Positions 33,579 to 41,820 of a stretch of DNA of 64,000 nucleotides are shown here, piece by piece. The stretch spans positions 1-64,000 of the forward strand of contig NZ_JAVDPW010000019.1 in NCBI RefSeq assembly GCF_031453975.1, written 5' to 3'. Position 1 is the first letter of the stretch. Every line of letters begins with the position of its first letter. The notes under the pieces are model-generated. The model was not told the DNA's origin and did not search any database. It saw only the letters and a list, made by a program, of their open reading frames with translations. The stretch is from Inquilinus ginsengisoli_A. Lineage in GTDB: Bacteria; Pseudomonadota; Alphaproteobacteria; DSM-16000; Inquilinaceae. A program made the position numbers and the translations under genes.

Positions 33579-35174
33579 ATGGATGCTTTCGAAGACCGCG
33601 CCCGCGCCAACCAGCTCAAACTGCAGGCCGACCTCAAATCCCACTACGACTTCATCGTCTGCGGCTCGGGCTCCTCGGGGTCGGTGGTGGCGCGGCGGCT
33701 GGCCGAGCCCCCCGGCGTCAGCGTGCTGCTGCTCGAGGCCGGCGGGTCCGACGACGTCCCGGCCGTGATGAATCCGCTCCTGTGGCCGACCAATTTGGGC
33801 ACCGAGCGCGACTGGGGCTTCCACGGTGTGCCCAACCCCCGGCTGAACGGCCGCGCCCTGCCGCTGTCGATGGGCAAGGTGCTGGGCGGCGGGTCCAGCA
33901 TCAACGCTTCGGCCTGGTCGCGCGGCCATAGGAACGACTGGGATTACTTCGCGCAGCAGACCGACGATGCCGCCTGGGGCTACGAGTCGGTCCTGGCGAT
34001 CTACCGGCGGATCGAGGACTGGCAGGGCACGCCGGACCCGCGGCGCCGGGGCACCGGCGGGCTGGTCCATGTCGAGCCGGCGCAGGATCCCAACCCGATC
34101 GCGCCGGCCATGCTGGAAGGCGCGCGGTCGGTCGGCATCCCGACCTTCGACGACCAGAACGGCGAGATGATGGAGGGCGATGGCGGCTGTGCCATCGCCA
34201 ATCTGCGGATCCGCGACGGCAAGCGGCAGTCGATCTTCCGCACCTATGTTCACCCGCTGATGGACCGGCCGAACCTGACGGTGCTGACCCAGGCGCTGGT
34301 CACCCGCATCACCTTCGCCGGCAAGCGGGCGACCGGGGTGGAGTTCGTCTTCGACGGCCGGGTGCATCGCATCGGCGCCGCGCGTGAGGTCGTACTTTCC
34401 CTGGGCGCGATGCACACGCCCAAGGTGCTGATGCAGTCCGGCATCGGCGACCAGGCGGACCTCGGCCCCCTGGGCATCGAAATGGTGCAGCACGCGCCGG
34501 GGGTGGGCCGGAACTTCCAGGACCACATCATGGTCGCGGGCTGCCTGTGGGAATACGAGACGCCGCTGCCGCCCCGCAACAGCCTGGTCGAGGCCACCTT
34601 CTTCTGGAAGAGCGACGCGAGCCTCGACACCCCCGACCTGCAGCCCTTCCAGATCGAGGCCCCCTACGTCAACGCCGAGACCGCCAGGCTGAACCCGCCG
34701 GCGGGCTGCTGGTCGATCGGTCCCGGCCTGGTCCGGCCCCGCAGCCACGGCCGGATCCGGCTGACCGGGCCGGACCCGATGGATCCGCTCGAGATCGACG
34801 CCAACACGCTGGGCGACCCTGCCGACCTCAAGGCGCTGCTCACCTGCATCGAGCTCTGCCGCGAGATCGGCAACTCGGCAGCGCTGCGCCCCTTCGTCAA
34901 GCGCGAGGTCATGCCGGGCGGGCTGCGCGGCGCCGCGCTGGAGCATTTCGTGCGCGACGCCATCGTCACCTATTTCCACCAGGCCTGCACCGCCAGGATG
35001 GGGCTGGACGAGATGTCGGTGGTGGACGGCCGGCTGCGGGTCCACGGCATCGACAACCTGCGCATCGCCGACGGGTCGGTGATGCCGCGGGTGACCACCG
35101 GCAACACCATGGCCCCTTGCGTCGTCATCGGTGAACGGGCGGCCGAGCTGCTGAAGGCCACCCACGGGCTATGA
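33579..35174 (+). CDS. GMC-family FAD oxidoreductase (choline/alcohol dehydrogenase type)
   Basis: A 531-residue GMC oxidoreductase. The FAD-binding motif DFIVCGSGSSGSVVARRLAE (about 24-43), the GKVLGGGSSINASAW signature near 100, the second GMC signature GAMHTPKVLMQSGIGD, and the C-terminal active-site pair H467 (YFHQACTARMG) and N509 (TTGNTMAP) are all present. Such enzymes oxidise primary alcohols or sugars with FAD. There is no signal peptide. The gene converges on the LysR gene with 19 bases between stops. Substrate unknown. Confidence 0.87.
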   Translation: MDAFEDRARANQLKLQADLKSHYDFIVCGSGSSGSVVARRLAEPPGVSVLLLEAGGSDDVPAVMNPLLWPTNLGTERDWGFHGVPNPRLNGRALPLSMGKVLGGGSSINASAWSRGHRNDWDYFAQQTDDAAWGYESVLAIYRRIEDWQGTPDPRRRGTGGLVHVEPAQDPNPIAPAMLEGARSVGIPTFDDQNGEMMEGDGGCAIANLRIRDGKRQSIFRTYVHPLMDRPNLTVLTQALVTRITFAGKRATGVEFVFDGRVHRIGAAREVVLSLGAMHTPKVLMQSGIGDQADLGPLGIEMVQHAPGVGRNFQDHIMVAGCLWEYETPLPPRNSLVEATFFWKSDASLDTPDLQPFQIEAPYVNAETARLNPPAGCWSIGPGLVRPRSHGRIRLTGPDPMDPLEIDANTLGDPADLKALLTCIELCREIGNSAALRPFVKREVMPGGLRGAALEHFVRDAIVTYFHQACTARMGLDEMSVVDGRLRVHGIDNLRIADGSVMPRVTTGNTMAPCVVIGERAAELLKATHGL

Positions 35175-35193
35175 CCGGCAGACGAGGCCGGCG

Positions 35194-36123
35194 CTAGTCG
35201 GCGGCCGGTCCCAGCTCGCTCTCCAGCCCGCGCAGCATCTCGATCAGGCGGCGGCGGAAATGTTCGGCGAAGCGGTCGGCGGCGCGCGAGCGGGGCTGGC
35301 CGGCGGCGAAGGCCAGGCCGAATTCGTTCCACAGAAGCGGCCGGAACGGGCGGATGGCGATCGGCAGCTCGCGGAAATGGCTGGCCATCAGCGCGTTGAC
35401 GATGGTCACCCCCAGCCCCTGCGCGGCGAAAGCACAGGCCGAGCCGACCGAATGCGTCTCCACCCGCACCCGCGGCCGGAAACGGACGCGCCGGAACATC
35501 TGGTCCATCTCCGCCCGCGCCGGGCGCTGCCGGCCCAGCAGCACCAGCGGCTCGCCCTCCAGATCCTCGACCGACACCACCGCCTGCTCCGCCAGCCGGT
35601 GTCCCGCCGGCATGACGCACACGCTGGTGGTGCGGGCGATGGCGACGGTGTCCATCCCGGCCTCGCCGGTCGGCAGCCGCACGAAGCCGAGATCGGCCTG
35701 GCGGGTCAGCACCGCGCGCTCGGTCTCGTGATAGGCGCCGGACAGGATCTCCAGCGCGACATTGCCGTGGTCGCGCAGGAACTCCTCGACGATCAGGGGC
35801 AGGATGGTCTGCGACATGCTGTGCGGCACGCCGATGCGCAGCAGGATCTGCTCGGAATTCCCGGCCCGCAGCTCCTCCGCCACATGCTGCACCCGCTGCA
35901 CGCGATCGACCGCATCCTCGACCGAATCCAGCAGGCCGATCGCCTCCGGCGTCGGGATCAGGCGCCCCTTCTCGCGGGCGAACAGCTCCAGCCCCAGCTC
36001 GGCCTCCAGCTGGGTCAGCAGGCGGCTGACCGCCGATTGCGACAGGTCCAGCCGCGACGCCGCGGCGGTGGTCGACCCGCTGCGCATGATCGCCTTGAAG
36101 GCTTCGAGCTGCTTGACGTTCAT
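35194..36123 (-). CDS. LysR-family transcriptional regulator
   Basis: A 309-residue regulator. The N-terminal winged helix (MNVKQLEAFKAIMRSGSTTA then AASRLDLSQSAVSRLLTQLE) is followed by a linker helix and a periplasmic-binding-like effector domain. It is transcribed away from the dipeptide-type ABC operon, with a T-N11-A palindrome in the shared gap. By the usual logic of the family it should regulate that operon, and perhaps itself. The effector is unknown. Confidence 0.88.
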   Translation of the reverse strand: MNVKQLEAFKAIMRSGSTTAAASRLDLSQSAVSRLLTQLEAELGLELFAREKGRLIPTPEAIGLLDSVEDAVDRVQRVQHVAEELRAGNSEQILLRIGVPHSMSQTILPLIVEEFLRDHGNVALEILSGAYHETERAVLTRQADLGFVRLPTGEAGMDTVAIARTTSVCVMPAGHRLAEQAVVSVEDLEGEPLVLLGRQRPARAEMDQMFRRVRFRPRVRVETHSVGSACAFAAQGLGVTIVNALMASHFRELPIAIRPFRPLLWNEFGLAFAAGQPRSRAADRFAEHFRRRLIEMLRGLESELGPAAD

Positions 36124-36196
36124 GCCGGCCGCGCCGATATCCCGGACACAAAGCGCCGCAACGCGTCCCCGGCCCGCGCGAATTGCGCATAGCCGA

Positions 36197-36211
36197 ATGC
36201 GGATTCCGCAT
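36197..36211. promoter_or_regulatory. LysR-type operator candidate
   Basis: ATGCGGA-T-TCCGCAT (36197-36211) is a perfect palindrome containing T-N11-A (36198-36210), the consensus of LysR-type recognition sites. It lies in the 217-bp gap between the divergent lysR gene and the ABC operon, 74 bp from the former start. Confidence 0.55.
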
Positions 36212-36340
36212 GATGTTGCGAGCCCCTGCCCGGCATGCCTAGTGTCCCCCTGCCCCGCCGGCCCGCCCGGCTAGGCCCATCATAAGCGAGCAAACAGGGA
36301 CGCAGATGCGGGAATCGCACGCCGGGGCCGGACGCCCGGC

Positions 36341-37312
36341 ATGACCGTCTTCATCATCCGCCGCCTGGTGCAGAGCAGCTTCGTCCTCCTGGTCACCTCG
36401 CTGCTCGTCTTCGTCGGCATCTACGCCATCGGCAACCCGATCGAGATCCTGGTGCCGGCCGACGCGTCGCAGGCCGAGATCGCCCAGGCGGTGCAGTCGC
36501 TGGGCCTCGACCGGCCGCTGTGGCAGCAATACCTGACCTTCCTGGGCAATGCCTTGCATGGCGACCTCGGCCGGTCCTTCGTCTTCAACCAGCCCTCGAT
36601 CAGCCTGATCTTCGAGCGGCTGCCGGCGACGCTGGAGCTGGCCTTCGTCGCCCTGCTGCTGTCGCTGGTGGTCGGCATCCCGCTCGGCGTCCTCTCCGGC
36701 CTCAAGGCCGGCAGCGGCTTCGACCGCACCGTGATGACCGGATCGATCCTCGGCTTCAGCCTGCCCAGCTTCTGGCAGGGCATGATGCTGATCATGGTGT
36801 TCTCGGTCATGCTCGGCTGGCTGCCCTCCACCGGCCGCGGCGCCACCGGCGAGATCCTGGGCCTGCACACCAGCCTCGCCACCTGGGACGGCTTCACCCA
36901 TCTGATCCTGCCGGCGATCAACCTGTCGCTGTTCAACGTCTCGCTGATCATCCGCCTGACCCGCAGCGGCATGCGCGAAACCCTGCCGCTGGACTTCGTC
37001 AAATTCGCCCGGGCCAAGGGCCTGACCGAGCGGCGGGTGATCTTCGTCCATGTGCTGAAGACCATCCTGATCCCGATCGTCACCGTGGTCGGCATGGAGT
37101 TCGGGTCGCTGATCGCCTTCGCCACGGTGACCGAGACCATCTTCGCCTGGCCCGGCGTCGGCAAGCTGATCATCGACAGCATCATGCGGCTCGATCGGCC
37201 GGTGATCGTCGCCTACCTGCTGATCGTGGTCATGATGTTCATCGTCATCAACCTGGTGGTCGACATCCTCTATTCCGTGCTCGACCCCCGCGTCCGGCTG
37301 TCCGACTCATGA
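36341..37312 (+). CDS. dipeptide/oligopeptide ABC transporter permease (DppB-like)
   Basis: A 323-residue permease. It starts MTVFIIRRLVQSSFVLLVTS with the first membrane segment directly at the N-terminus, has the periplasmic domain LGLDRPLWQQYLTFLGNALHG and the EAA-like loop FVKFARAKGLTERRVIFVHV. This is the DppB/OppB pattern. It is the first gene of a six-gene plus-strand operon in the order B, C, D, F, binding protein, hydrolase. Its stop overlaps the next start (ATGA). Confidence 0.9.
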   Translation: MTVFIIRRLVQSSFVLLVTSLLVFVGIYAIGNPIEILVPADASQAEIAQAVQSLGLDRPLWQQYLTFLGNALHGDLGRSFVFNQPSISLIFERLPATLELAFVALLLSLVVGIPLGVLSGLKAGSGFDRTVMTGSILGFSLPSFWQGMMLIMVFSVMLGWLPSTGRGATGEILGLHTSLATWDGFTHLILPAINLSLFNVSLIIRLTRSGMRETLPLDFVKFARAKGLTERRVIFVHVLKTILIPIVTVVGMEFGSLIAFATVTETIFAWPGVGKLIIDSIMRLDRPVIVAYLLIVVMMFIVINLVVDILYSVLDPRVRLSDS

Positions 37313-38217
37313 CCGACGCCGTGATCCCCCGCAAGCCGCTGCTCGGCGACGGCATCCTGGCCCAGGCCGCGCGCGGCATTCTGGACAGCAAGGCCGCGAC
37401 GCTCGCCGCCATCGCCTGCCTGGCGCTGGTCCTGGTCGCCCTGTTCGCCCCCTGGATCGCGCCGCAGGATCCCTATGACCTCGCCTCGCTCAGCATCATG
37501 GACGGCAGGCTGCCGCCAGGCAGCGAGAGCATGGATGGCTGGACCTACTGGCTGGGCACCGACGCCCAGGGCCGCGACATGCTGTCGGCGATGCTGTACG
37601 GGCTGCGCACCAGCCTGAGCGTCGGCGTGCTGGCCGGCCTGTTCGCCCTGGCCGTCGGCACCACGCTGGGGCTGGTGGCCGCCTATTTCGGCGGCAGGAT
37701 CGACACGCTGATCATGCGGCTGGTCGATTTGATGCTGGGCTTCCCGACCATCCTGGTGGCGCTGATGATGCTGGCGGTGCTGGGCCAGGGCGTCGGCAAG
37801 GTCATCCTGGCCCTGGTTTTCGTGCAATGGGCCTATTTCGCCCGGGCCGTGCGCGCCGCGGCGCTGGTCGAGCGCGGCAAGGAGTATGTCGAGGCGGCGC
37901 AGTGCCTGGGGCTGAGCCGCAGCCGCATCCTGTTCAGCCACCTGCTGCCGAACTGCCTGCCGCCGGTGATCGTGATCGCCACCATCCAGGTCGCCCATGC
38001 GATCGCGGCCGAGGCGACGCTGAGCTTCCTCGGCATCGGCCTGCCGATCACCGAGCCGTCGCTCGGCCTGCTGATCGCCAACGGCTACCAGGTGCTCTTG
38101 GCCGGCCTCTACTGGATCAGCGTGTTCCCCGGCCTGCTGCTGCTGGCGCTGATCTTCTCGATCAACATCGTCGGCGACCGCCTGCGCGAGGCCCTGAACC
38201 CAAGGCTGCAGAAATGA
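37309..38217 (+). CDS. dipeptide/oligopeptide ABC transporter permease (DppC-like)
   Basis: A 302-residue permease of the DppC/OppC type. The family signatures WLGTDAQGRDMLSAMLYGLR (about 83-102), ARAVRAAALVERGKEYVEAA (EAA loop) and SFLGIGLPITEPSLG are all there. It overlaps both neighbours by four bases, which suggests translational coupling of the two permeases and the first ATPase. Confidence 0.9.
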   Translation: MTDAVIPRKPLLGDGILAQAARGILDSKAATLAAIACLALVLVALFAPWIAPQDPYDLASLSIMDGRLPPGSESMDGWTYWLGTDAQGRDMLSAMLYGLRTSLSVGVLAGLFALAVGTTLGLVAAYFGGRIDTLIMRLVDLMLGFPTILVALMMLAVLGQGVGKVILALVFVQWAYFARAVRAAALVERGKEYVEAAQCLGLSRSRILFSHLLPNCLPPVIVIATIQVAHAIAAEATLSFLGIGLPITEPSLGLLIANGYQVLLAGLYWISVFPGLLLLALIFSINIVGDRLREALNPRLQK

Positions 38218-39188
38218 CCGCGCCCACGCTGAGCGTCGAGAACCTGCAGACGCATTTCTTCACCAAGGCCGGCACGGTGCGCGCGGTCGACGGCGTCAGC
38301 TTCACGGTCGACCGCGGCGAGATCCTGGGGCTGGTCGGCGAATCCGGCTCCGGCAAGTCGATCACCGGCTTTTCCATCCTCGGCCTGGTCGACCCGCCGG
38401 GCCGGGTGGTCGGCGGCCGCATCCTGTTCAAGGGCGAGGACCTGGCGACGCTGCCGGCGGAGCGGCTGCGGCAGCTGCGCGGCAACCGCATCGCCATGAT
38501 CTTCCAGGACCCGATGATGACCCTGAACCCGGTGCTGCGGGTCGAGACCCAGATGGTCGAGACCATCCAGGCGCATGAGCGGGTGTCGCGGGCCGAGGCG
38601 GTGGCGCGCTGCCGCGACGCGCTGGGCCGGGTCGGCATCCCGTCGCCGGAGGAACGGCTGAAGGCCTATCCGCACCAGTTCTCCGGCGGCATGCGCCAGC
38701 GCGTGGCCATCGCCATCGCCCTGCTGCACAAGCCCGACCTGATCATCGCCGACGAGCCGACCACGGCGCTGGATGTCACCATCCAGGCCCAGATCCTGGC
38801 CCAGGTGCAGACCCTGTGCCGCGAGACCGGCACGGCGCTGATCTGGGTCAGCCACGACCTGGCCGTGGTCGCCGCCTTGGCCGACCGGATCTGCGTCATG
38901 TATGCGGGAAAGGTGGTCGAGACCGGCACGGTCGACGAGGTGATCGACCGGCCGGCGCATCCCTACACCATCGGCCTGATCGGGTCGGTGCCCGGCGACC
39001 GGCCGCGCGGCCAGGCGCTGTTCCAGATCCCCGGCATGGCGCCCTCCCCGCTGTCCCTGCCCGATGGCTGCGCCTTCCGACCGCGCTGCGGCCATGCCAG
39101 CGAGGCCTGCCTGGCGGTGCCCGAGGCGACGCGGCTGGCCGATCGCGAATTCCGCTGCTTCCACCCGCAACTGGGAGCGCAGGCATGA
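38214..39188 (+). CDS. dipeptide/oligopeptide ABC transporter ATPase (DppD-like)
   Basis: A 324-residue ATPase. Walker A is GESGSGKS (about 42-49), the Q-loop FQDPMMTLNPVLRV, the signature FSGGMRQR, Walker B LIIADEPTTALDVT, and the switch histidine WVSHDL. The C-terminal oligopeptide-transporter extension carries a cysteine set (CAFRPRCGHASEAC ... C) that can bind an iron-sulphur cluster in this family. All catalytic residues are intact. Confidence 0.9.
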   Translation: MTAPTLSVENLQTHFFTKAGTVRAVDGVSFTVDRGEILGLVGESGSGKSITGFSILGLVDPPGRVVGGRILFKGEDLATLPAERLRQLRGNRIAMIFQDPMMTLNPVLRVETQMVETIQAHERVSRAEAVARCRDALGRVGIPSPEERLKAYPHQFSGGMRQRVAIAIALLHKPDLIIADEPTTALDVTIQAQILAQVQTLCRETGTALIWVSHDLAVVAALADRICVMYAGKVVETGTVDEVIDRPAHPYTIGLIGSVPGDRPRGQALFQIPGMAPSPLSLPDGCAFRPRCGHASEACLAVPEATRLADREFRCFHPQLGAQA

Positions 39189-40192
39189 CCGCGGTTTCCA
39201 CGACCACGGGGCCGTTGATTGAGGCCGCCGGCCTGGGCAAGCGCTTCACCAAGCGGCTGGACTATGCCGAGAAGGCCGCGCGCTTCCTGGGCGCCCGGAT
39301 CGAGGAGCGGACGGTGCATGCCGTCGACGCGGTCGACCTCGCCATCGCCCCGGGCGAGGTGCTGGGGCTGGTCGGCGAATCCGGCTGCGGCAAGTCCACG
39401 CTGGGCCGGATGATGGCCGGCATCCTGCCGCAGAGCGACGGCGCCCTGCGCTGGCGCGGCCGCGACGTTGCCGGGCTGACCGGCGAGGCCGCGCGCGACG
39501 CCAAGCTGAAGGCGCAGATGATCTTCCAGGATCCCTTCGCCTCGCTGAACCCGCGCAAGCGGGTGCGCGACATCATCGGCGAGGCGCCGCGGGTGCACGG
39601 GCTGGTGCAGCGGCGCGAGACCGACGCCTATGTCCAGGCGGTGATGCGCCGGGTCGGGCTGGACCCGGCCTATCGCGACCGCTTCCCGCACCAGTTCTCC
39701 GGCGGCCAGCGCCAGCGTATCGGCATCGCCCGGGCCCTGGCGGTGAAGCCGGACTTCCTGGTCTGCGACGAATCCATCGCCGCGCTCGACGTCTCCATCC
39801 AGGCCCAGATCCTGAACCTGTTCCTGGAGCTGCAGCAGGATCTCGGCCTGACCTACCTGTTCATCAGCCACGACCTCGGCGTGGTCGAGCACATCAGCGA
39901 CCGGGTGGTGATCATGTATCTCGGCCGGGTGGTCGAGACCGCGTCGACCGCCGAGCTGTTCGACCGGCCGTTGCATCCCTACACCGTCGCGCTCCTGAAC
40001 GAAGTGCCGCGGTTGAGCAACCGCAAGCGCAAGTTCGAGACGGTCAAGGGCGAGATCCCGTCGCCGCTGCACCCGCCGAGCGGCTGCCATTTCCACCCGC
40101 GCTGCCCGATGGCGACCGACCGCTGCCGCAGCGAGCGACCGGCGCTGCGCCCGGTCGCGCCCGGCCACCAGGCCGCCTGCCACCTGATCTGA
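39185..40192 (+). CDS. dipeptide/oligopeptide ABC transporter ATPase (DppF-like)
   Basis: A 335-residue ATPase pairing with the preceding one. Walker A GESGCGKS, Q-loop FQDPFASLNPRKRV, signature FSGGQRQR, Walker B LVCDESIAALDVSI (serine where proline is usual after the glutamate) and switch FISHDL are visible. The C-terminal CHFHPRCPMATDRC segment holds the family cysteines. An insertion of about 20 residues after the first strand (KRFTKRLDYAEKAARFLGAR) is typical of DppF-type proteins. Confidence 0.9.
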   Translation: MTAVSTTTGPLIEAAGLGKRFTKRLDYAEKAARFLGARIEERTVHAVDAVDLAIAPGEVLGLVGESGCGKSTLGRMMAGILPQSDGALRWRGRDVAGLTGEAARDAKLKAQMIFQDPFASLNPRKRVRDIIGEAPRVHGLVQRRETDAYVQAVMRRVGLDPAYRDRFPHQFSGGQRQRIGIARALAVKPDFLVCDESIAALDVSIQAQILNLFLELQQDLGLTYLFISHDLGVVEHISDRVVIMYLGRVVETASTAELFDRPLHPYTVALLNEVPRLSNRKRKFETVKGEIPSPLHPPSGCHFHPRCPMATDRCRSERPALRPVAPGHQAACHLI

Positions 40193-40233
40193 GGCGCTGA
40201 ATGCGCCCGACCGACAAAACAGAGGAGAGCACG

Positions 40234-41820
40234 ATGTCGATGATGCGGAAGACCCTGGGCGGCGTCGCCCTGGCCCTGGCGCTGAGCGCCATGAGCGTCG
40301 GCACCGCCTGGGCCGCCGACCTGACCATCGGCACGGCGACCGAGCCGTCCGCCATCGACCCGCAATTCTCGCGCACCGGCAACAACCAGTCGATCTCGCA
40401 GCACATGTTCGACCGGCTGGTGCAGACCGACGAGAACCTGCAGGTGCAGCCGGCGCTGGCCCTGTCCTGGACCTCGGTCGACCCGACGACCTGGGAGGTC
40501 AAACTGCGCCCCGGCGTCAAGTTCAGCGACGGGTCGGACCTGACGGCGGACGATGTGATCTTCTCGATGGGGCGGGCCAAGTCGGTGCCGAACAGCCCGG
40601 CACCGTTCTCCGGCGCGGTCGGCAGCATCGCCGGGATGACCGCGGTCGACCCGCTGACCATCCGCTTCACCACCAAGGCGCCGACGCCGCAGTTCATCGA
40701 GCAGGTCGGCCTCGTCTATATCGTCTCGAAGAAAGCGTCCGAAGGGAAGACGACCAACGACTTCAACTCCGGCACGGCTGCGATCGGCACCGGCCCCTAC
40801 GTGTTCAAGCAATGGGTGCCGGGCGACCGGCTGGTGCTGGCGCCGAACCCGCATTACTGGGGCGACAAGCCGGCCTTCGACAACGTCACCATCAAGTTCA
40901 TCTCCAACAACGCAGCGCGGATCGCGGCGCTGCTGTCCGGGTCGGTCGATTTGATCGACGGGGTGCCGCCGCAGGACGTCGCCACAGTTAACGACAGCGG
41001 CAAGGCCAAGGTCTATTCCACCACCTCCGGCCGGCTGATCTACCTGGCGCTGGATTCGGCGCGGGACCAGAGCCCGTTCGTGACCGACAAGGACGGCCAG
41101 CCCCTGGCGGCCAACCCGCTGAAGGACAAGCGGGTGCGCCTGGCCGTGTCCAAGCTGATCAACCGCGACCTGATCATCCAGCGCCTGCTGAACGGGTCGG
41201 GCGAGGCCGCCGGCCAGCTGGTGCCGGAAGGCCTGGGCGGCTATGCCACGGATGTGAAGCCGGAGGCCTTCGACGCGGCCGGGGCCAAGGCGCTGCTGGC
41301 CGAGGCCGGCTATGGCGACGGCTTCGGGCTGACGGTGCATTCCTCGAACGACCGCTTCGCCGGCGATGCCGACATCGCCCAGGCGATCGGCCAGATGCTG
41401 GCGCGCGGCGGGCTGAAGATCAACGGCGTGGTCACCCAGCCCTACAACGTCTATGCCGGCGCCGCCTCGAAGCAGGAGTACAGCGCCTTCATCTTCAGCT
41501 TCGGCAACAGCAACAGCAATTCGGCCAACGCCCTGACCAATGTGCTGGCGACCTATGACAAGGACGCCGGCATGGGCGCCTTCAACCGCGCCCGCTACTC
41601 GAACCCGGAGTTCGACGCGACGCTGAAGCAGGCGTTGGCGGAGTTCGACGAGGCCAAGCGCAACCAGCTGCTGGAGCAGGCGGCGCGGATCGGCTTCGGT
41701 GATGTCGGCATCGTGCCGCTGTATTTCCCGACCGTGCACTGGGCGGCGCGCGACGGCATCAGCTACCGCGCCAACAAGAACGAATGGACGCTGGCCACCT
41801 ACGCGGGGATCGCCAAGTGA
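40234..41820 (+). CDS. ABC transporter substrate-binding protein, family 5 (peptide/nickel/opine type)
   Basis: A 528-residue family 5 binding protein. A Sec signal peptide (MSMMRKTLGGVALALALSAM ... GTAWA-AD) precedes DLTIGTATEPSAIDPQFSRT. The family block WEVKLRPGVKFSDGSDLTAD lies at about 89-108. I chose ATG 40234 with GAGGAGAG upstream; ATG 40201 would put eleven extra residues before the signal peptide. It closes the transporter operon and overlaps the hydrolase start. The ligand could be a peptide, glycosylated compound or ester rather than a plain dipeptide. Confidence 0.88.
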   Translation: MSMMRKTLGGVALALALSAMSVGTAWAADLTIGTATEPSAIDPQFSRTGNNQSISQHMFDRLVQTDENLQVQPALALSWTSVDPTTWEVKLRPGVKFSDGSDLTADDVIFSMGRAKSVPNSPAPFSGAVGSIAGMTAVDPLTIRFTTKAPTPQFIEQVGLVYIVSKKASEGKTTNDFNSGTAAIGTGPYVFKQWVPGDRLVLAPNPHYWGDKPAFDNVTIKFISNNAARIAALLSGSVDLIDGVPPQDVATVNDSGKAKVYSTTSGRLIYLALDSARDQSPFVTDKDGQPLAANPLKDKRVRLAVSKLINRDLIIQRLLNGSGEAAGQLVPEGLGGYATDVKPEAFDAAGAKALLAEAGYGDGFGLTVHSSNDRFAGDADIAQAIGQMLARGGLKINGVVTQPYNVYAGAASKQEYSAFIFSFGNSNSNSANALTNVLATYDKDAGMGAFNRARYSNPEFDATLKQALAEFDEAKRNQLLEQAARIGFGDVGIVPLYFPTVHWAARDGISYRANKNEWTLATYAGIAK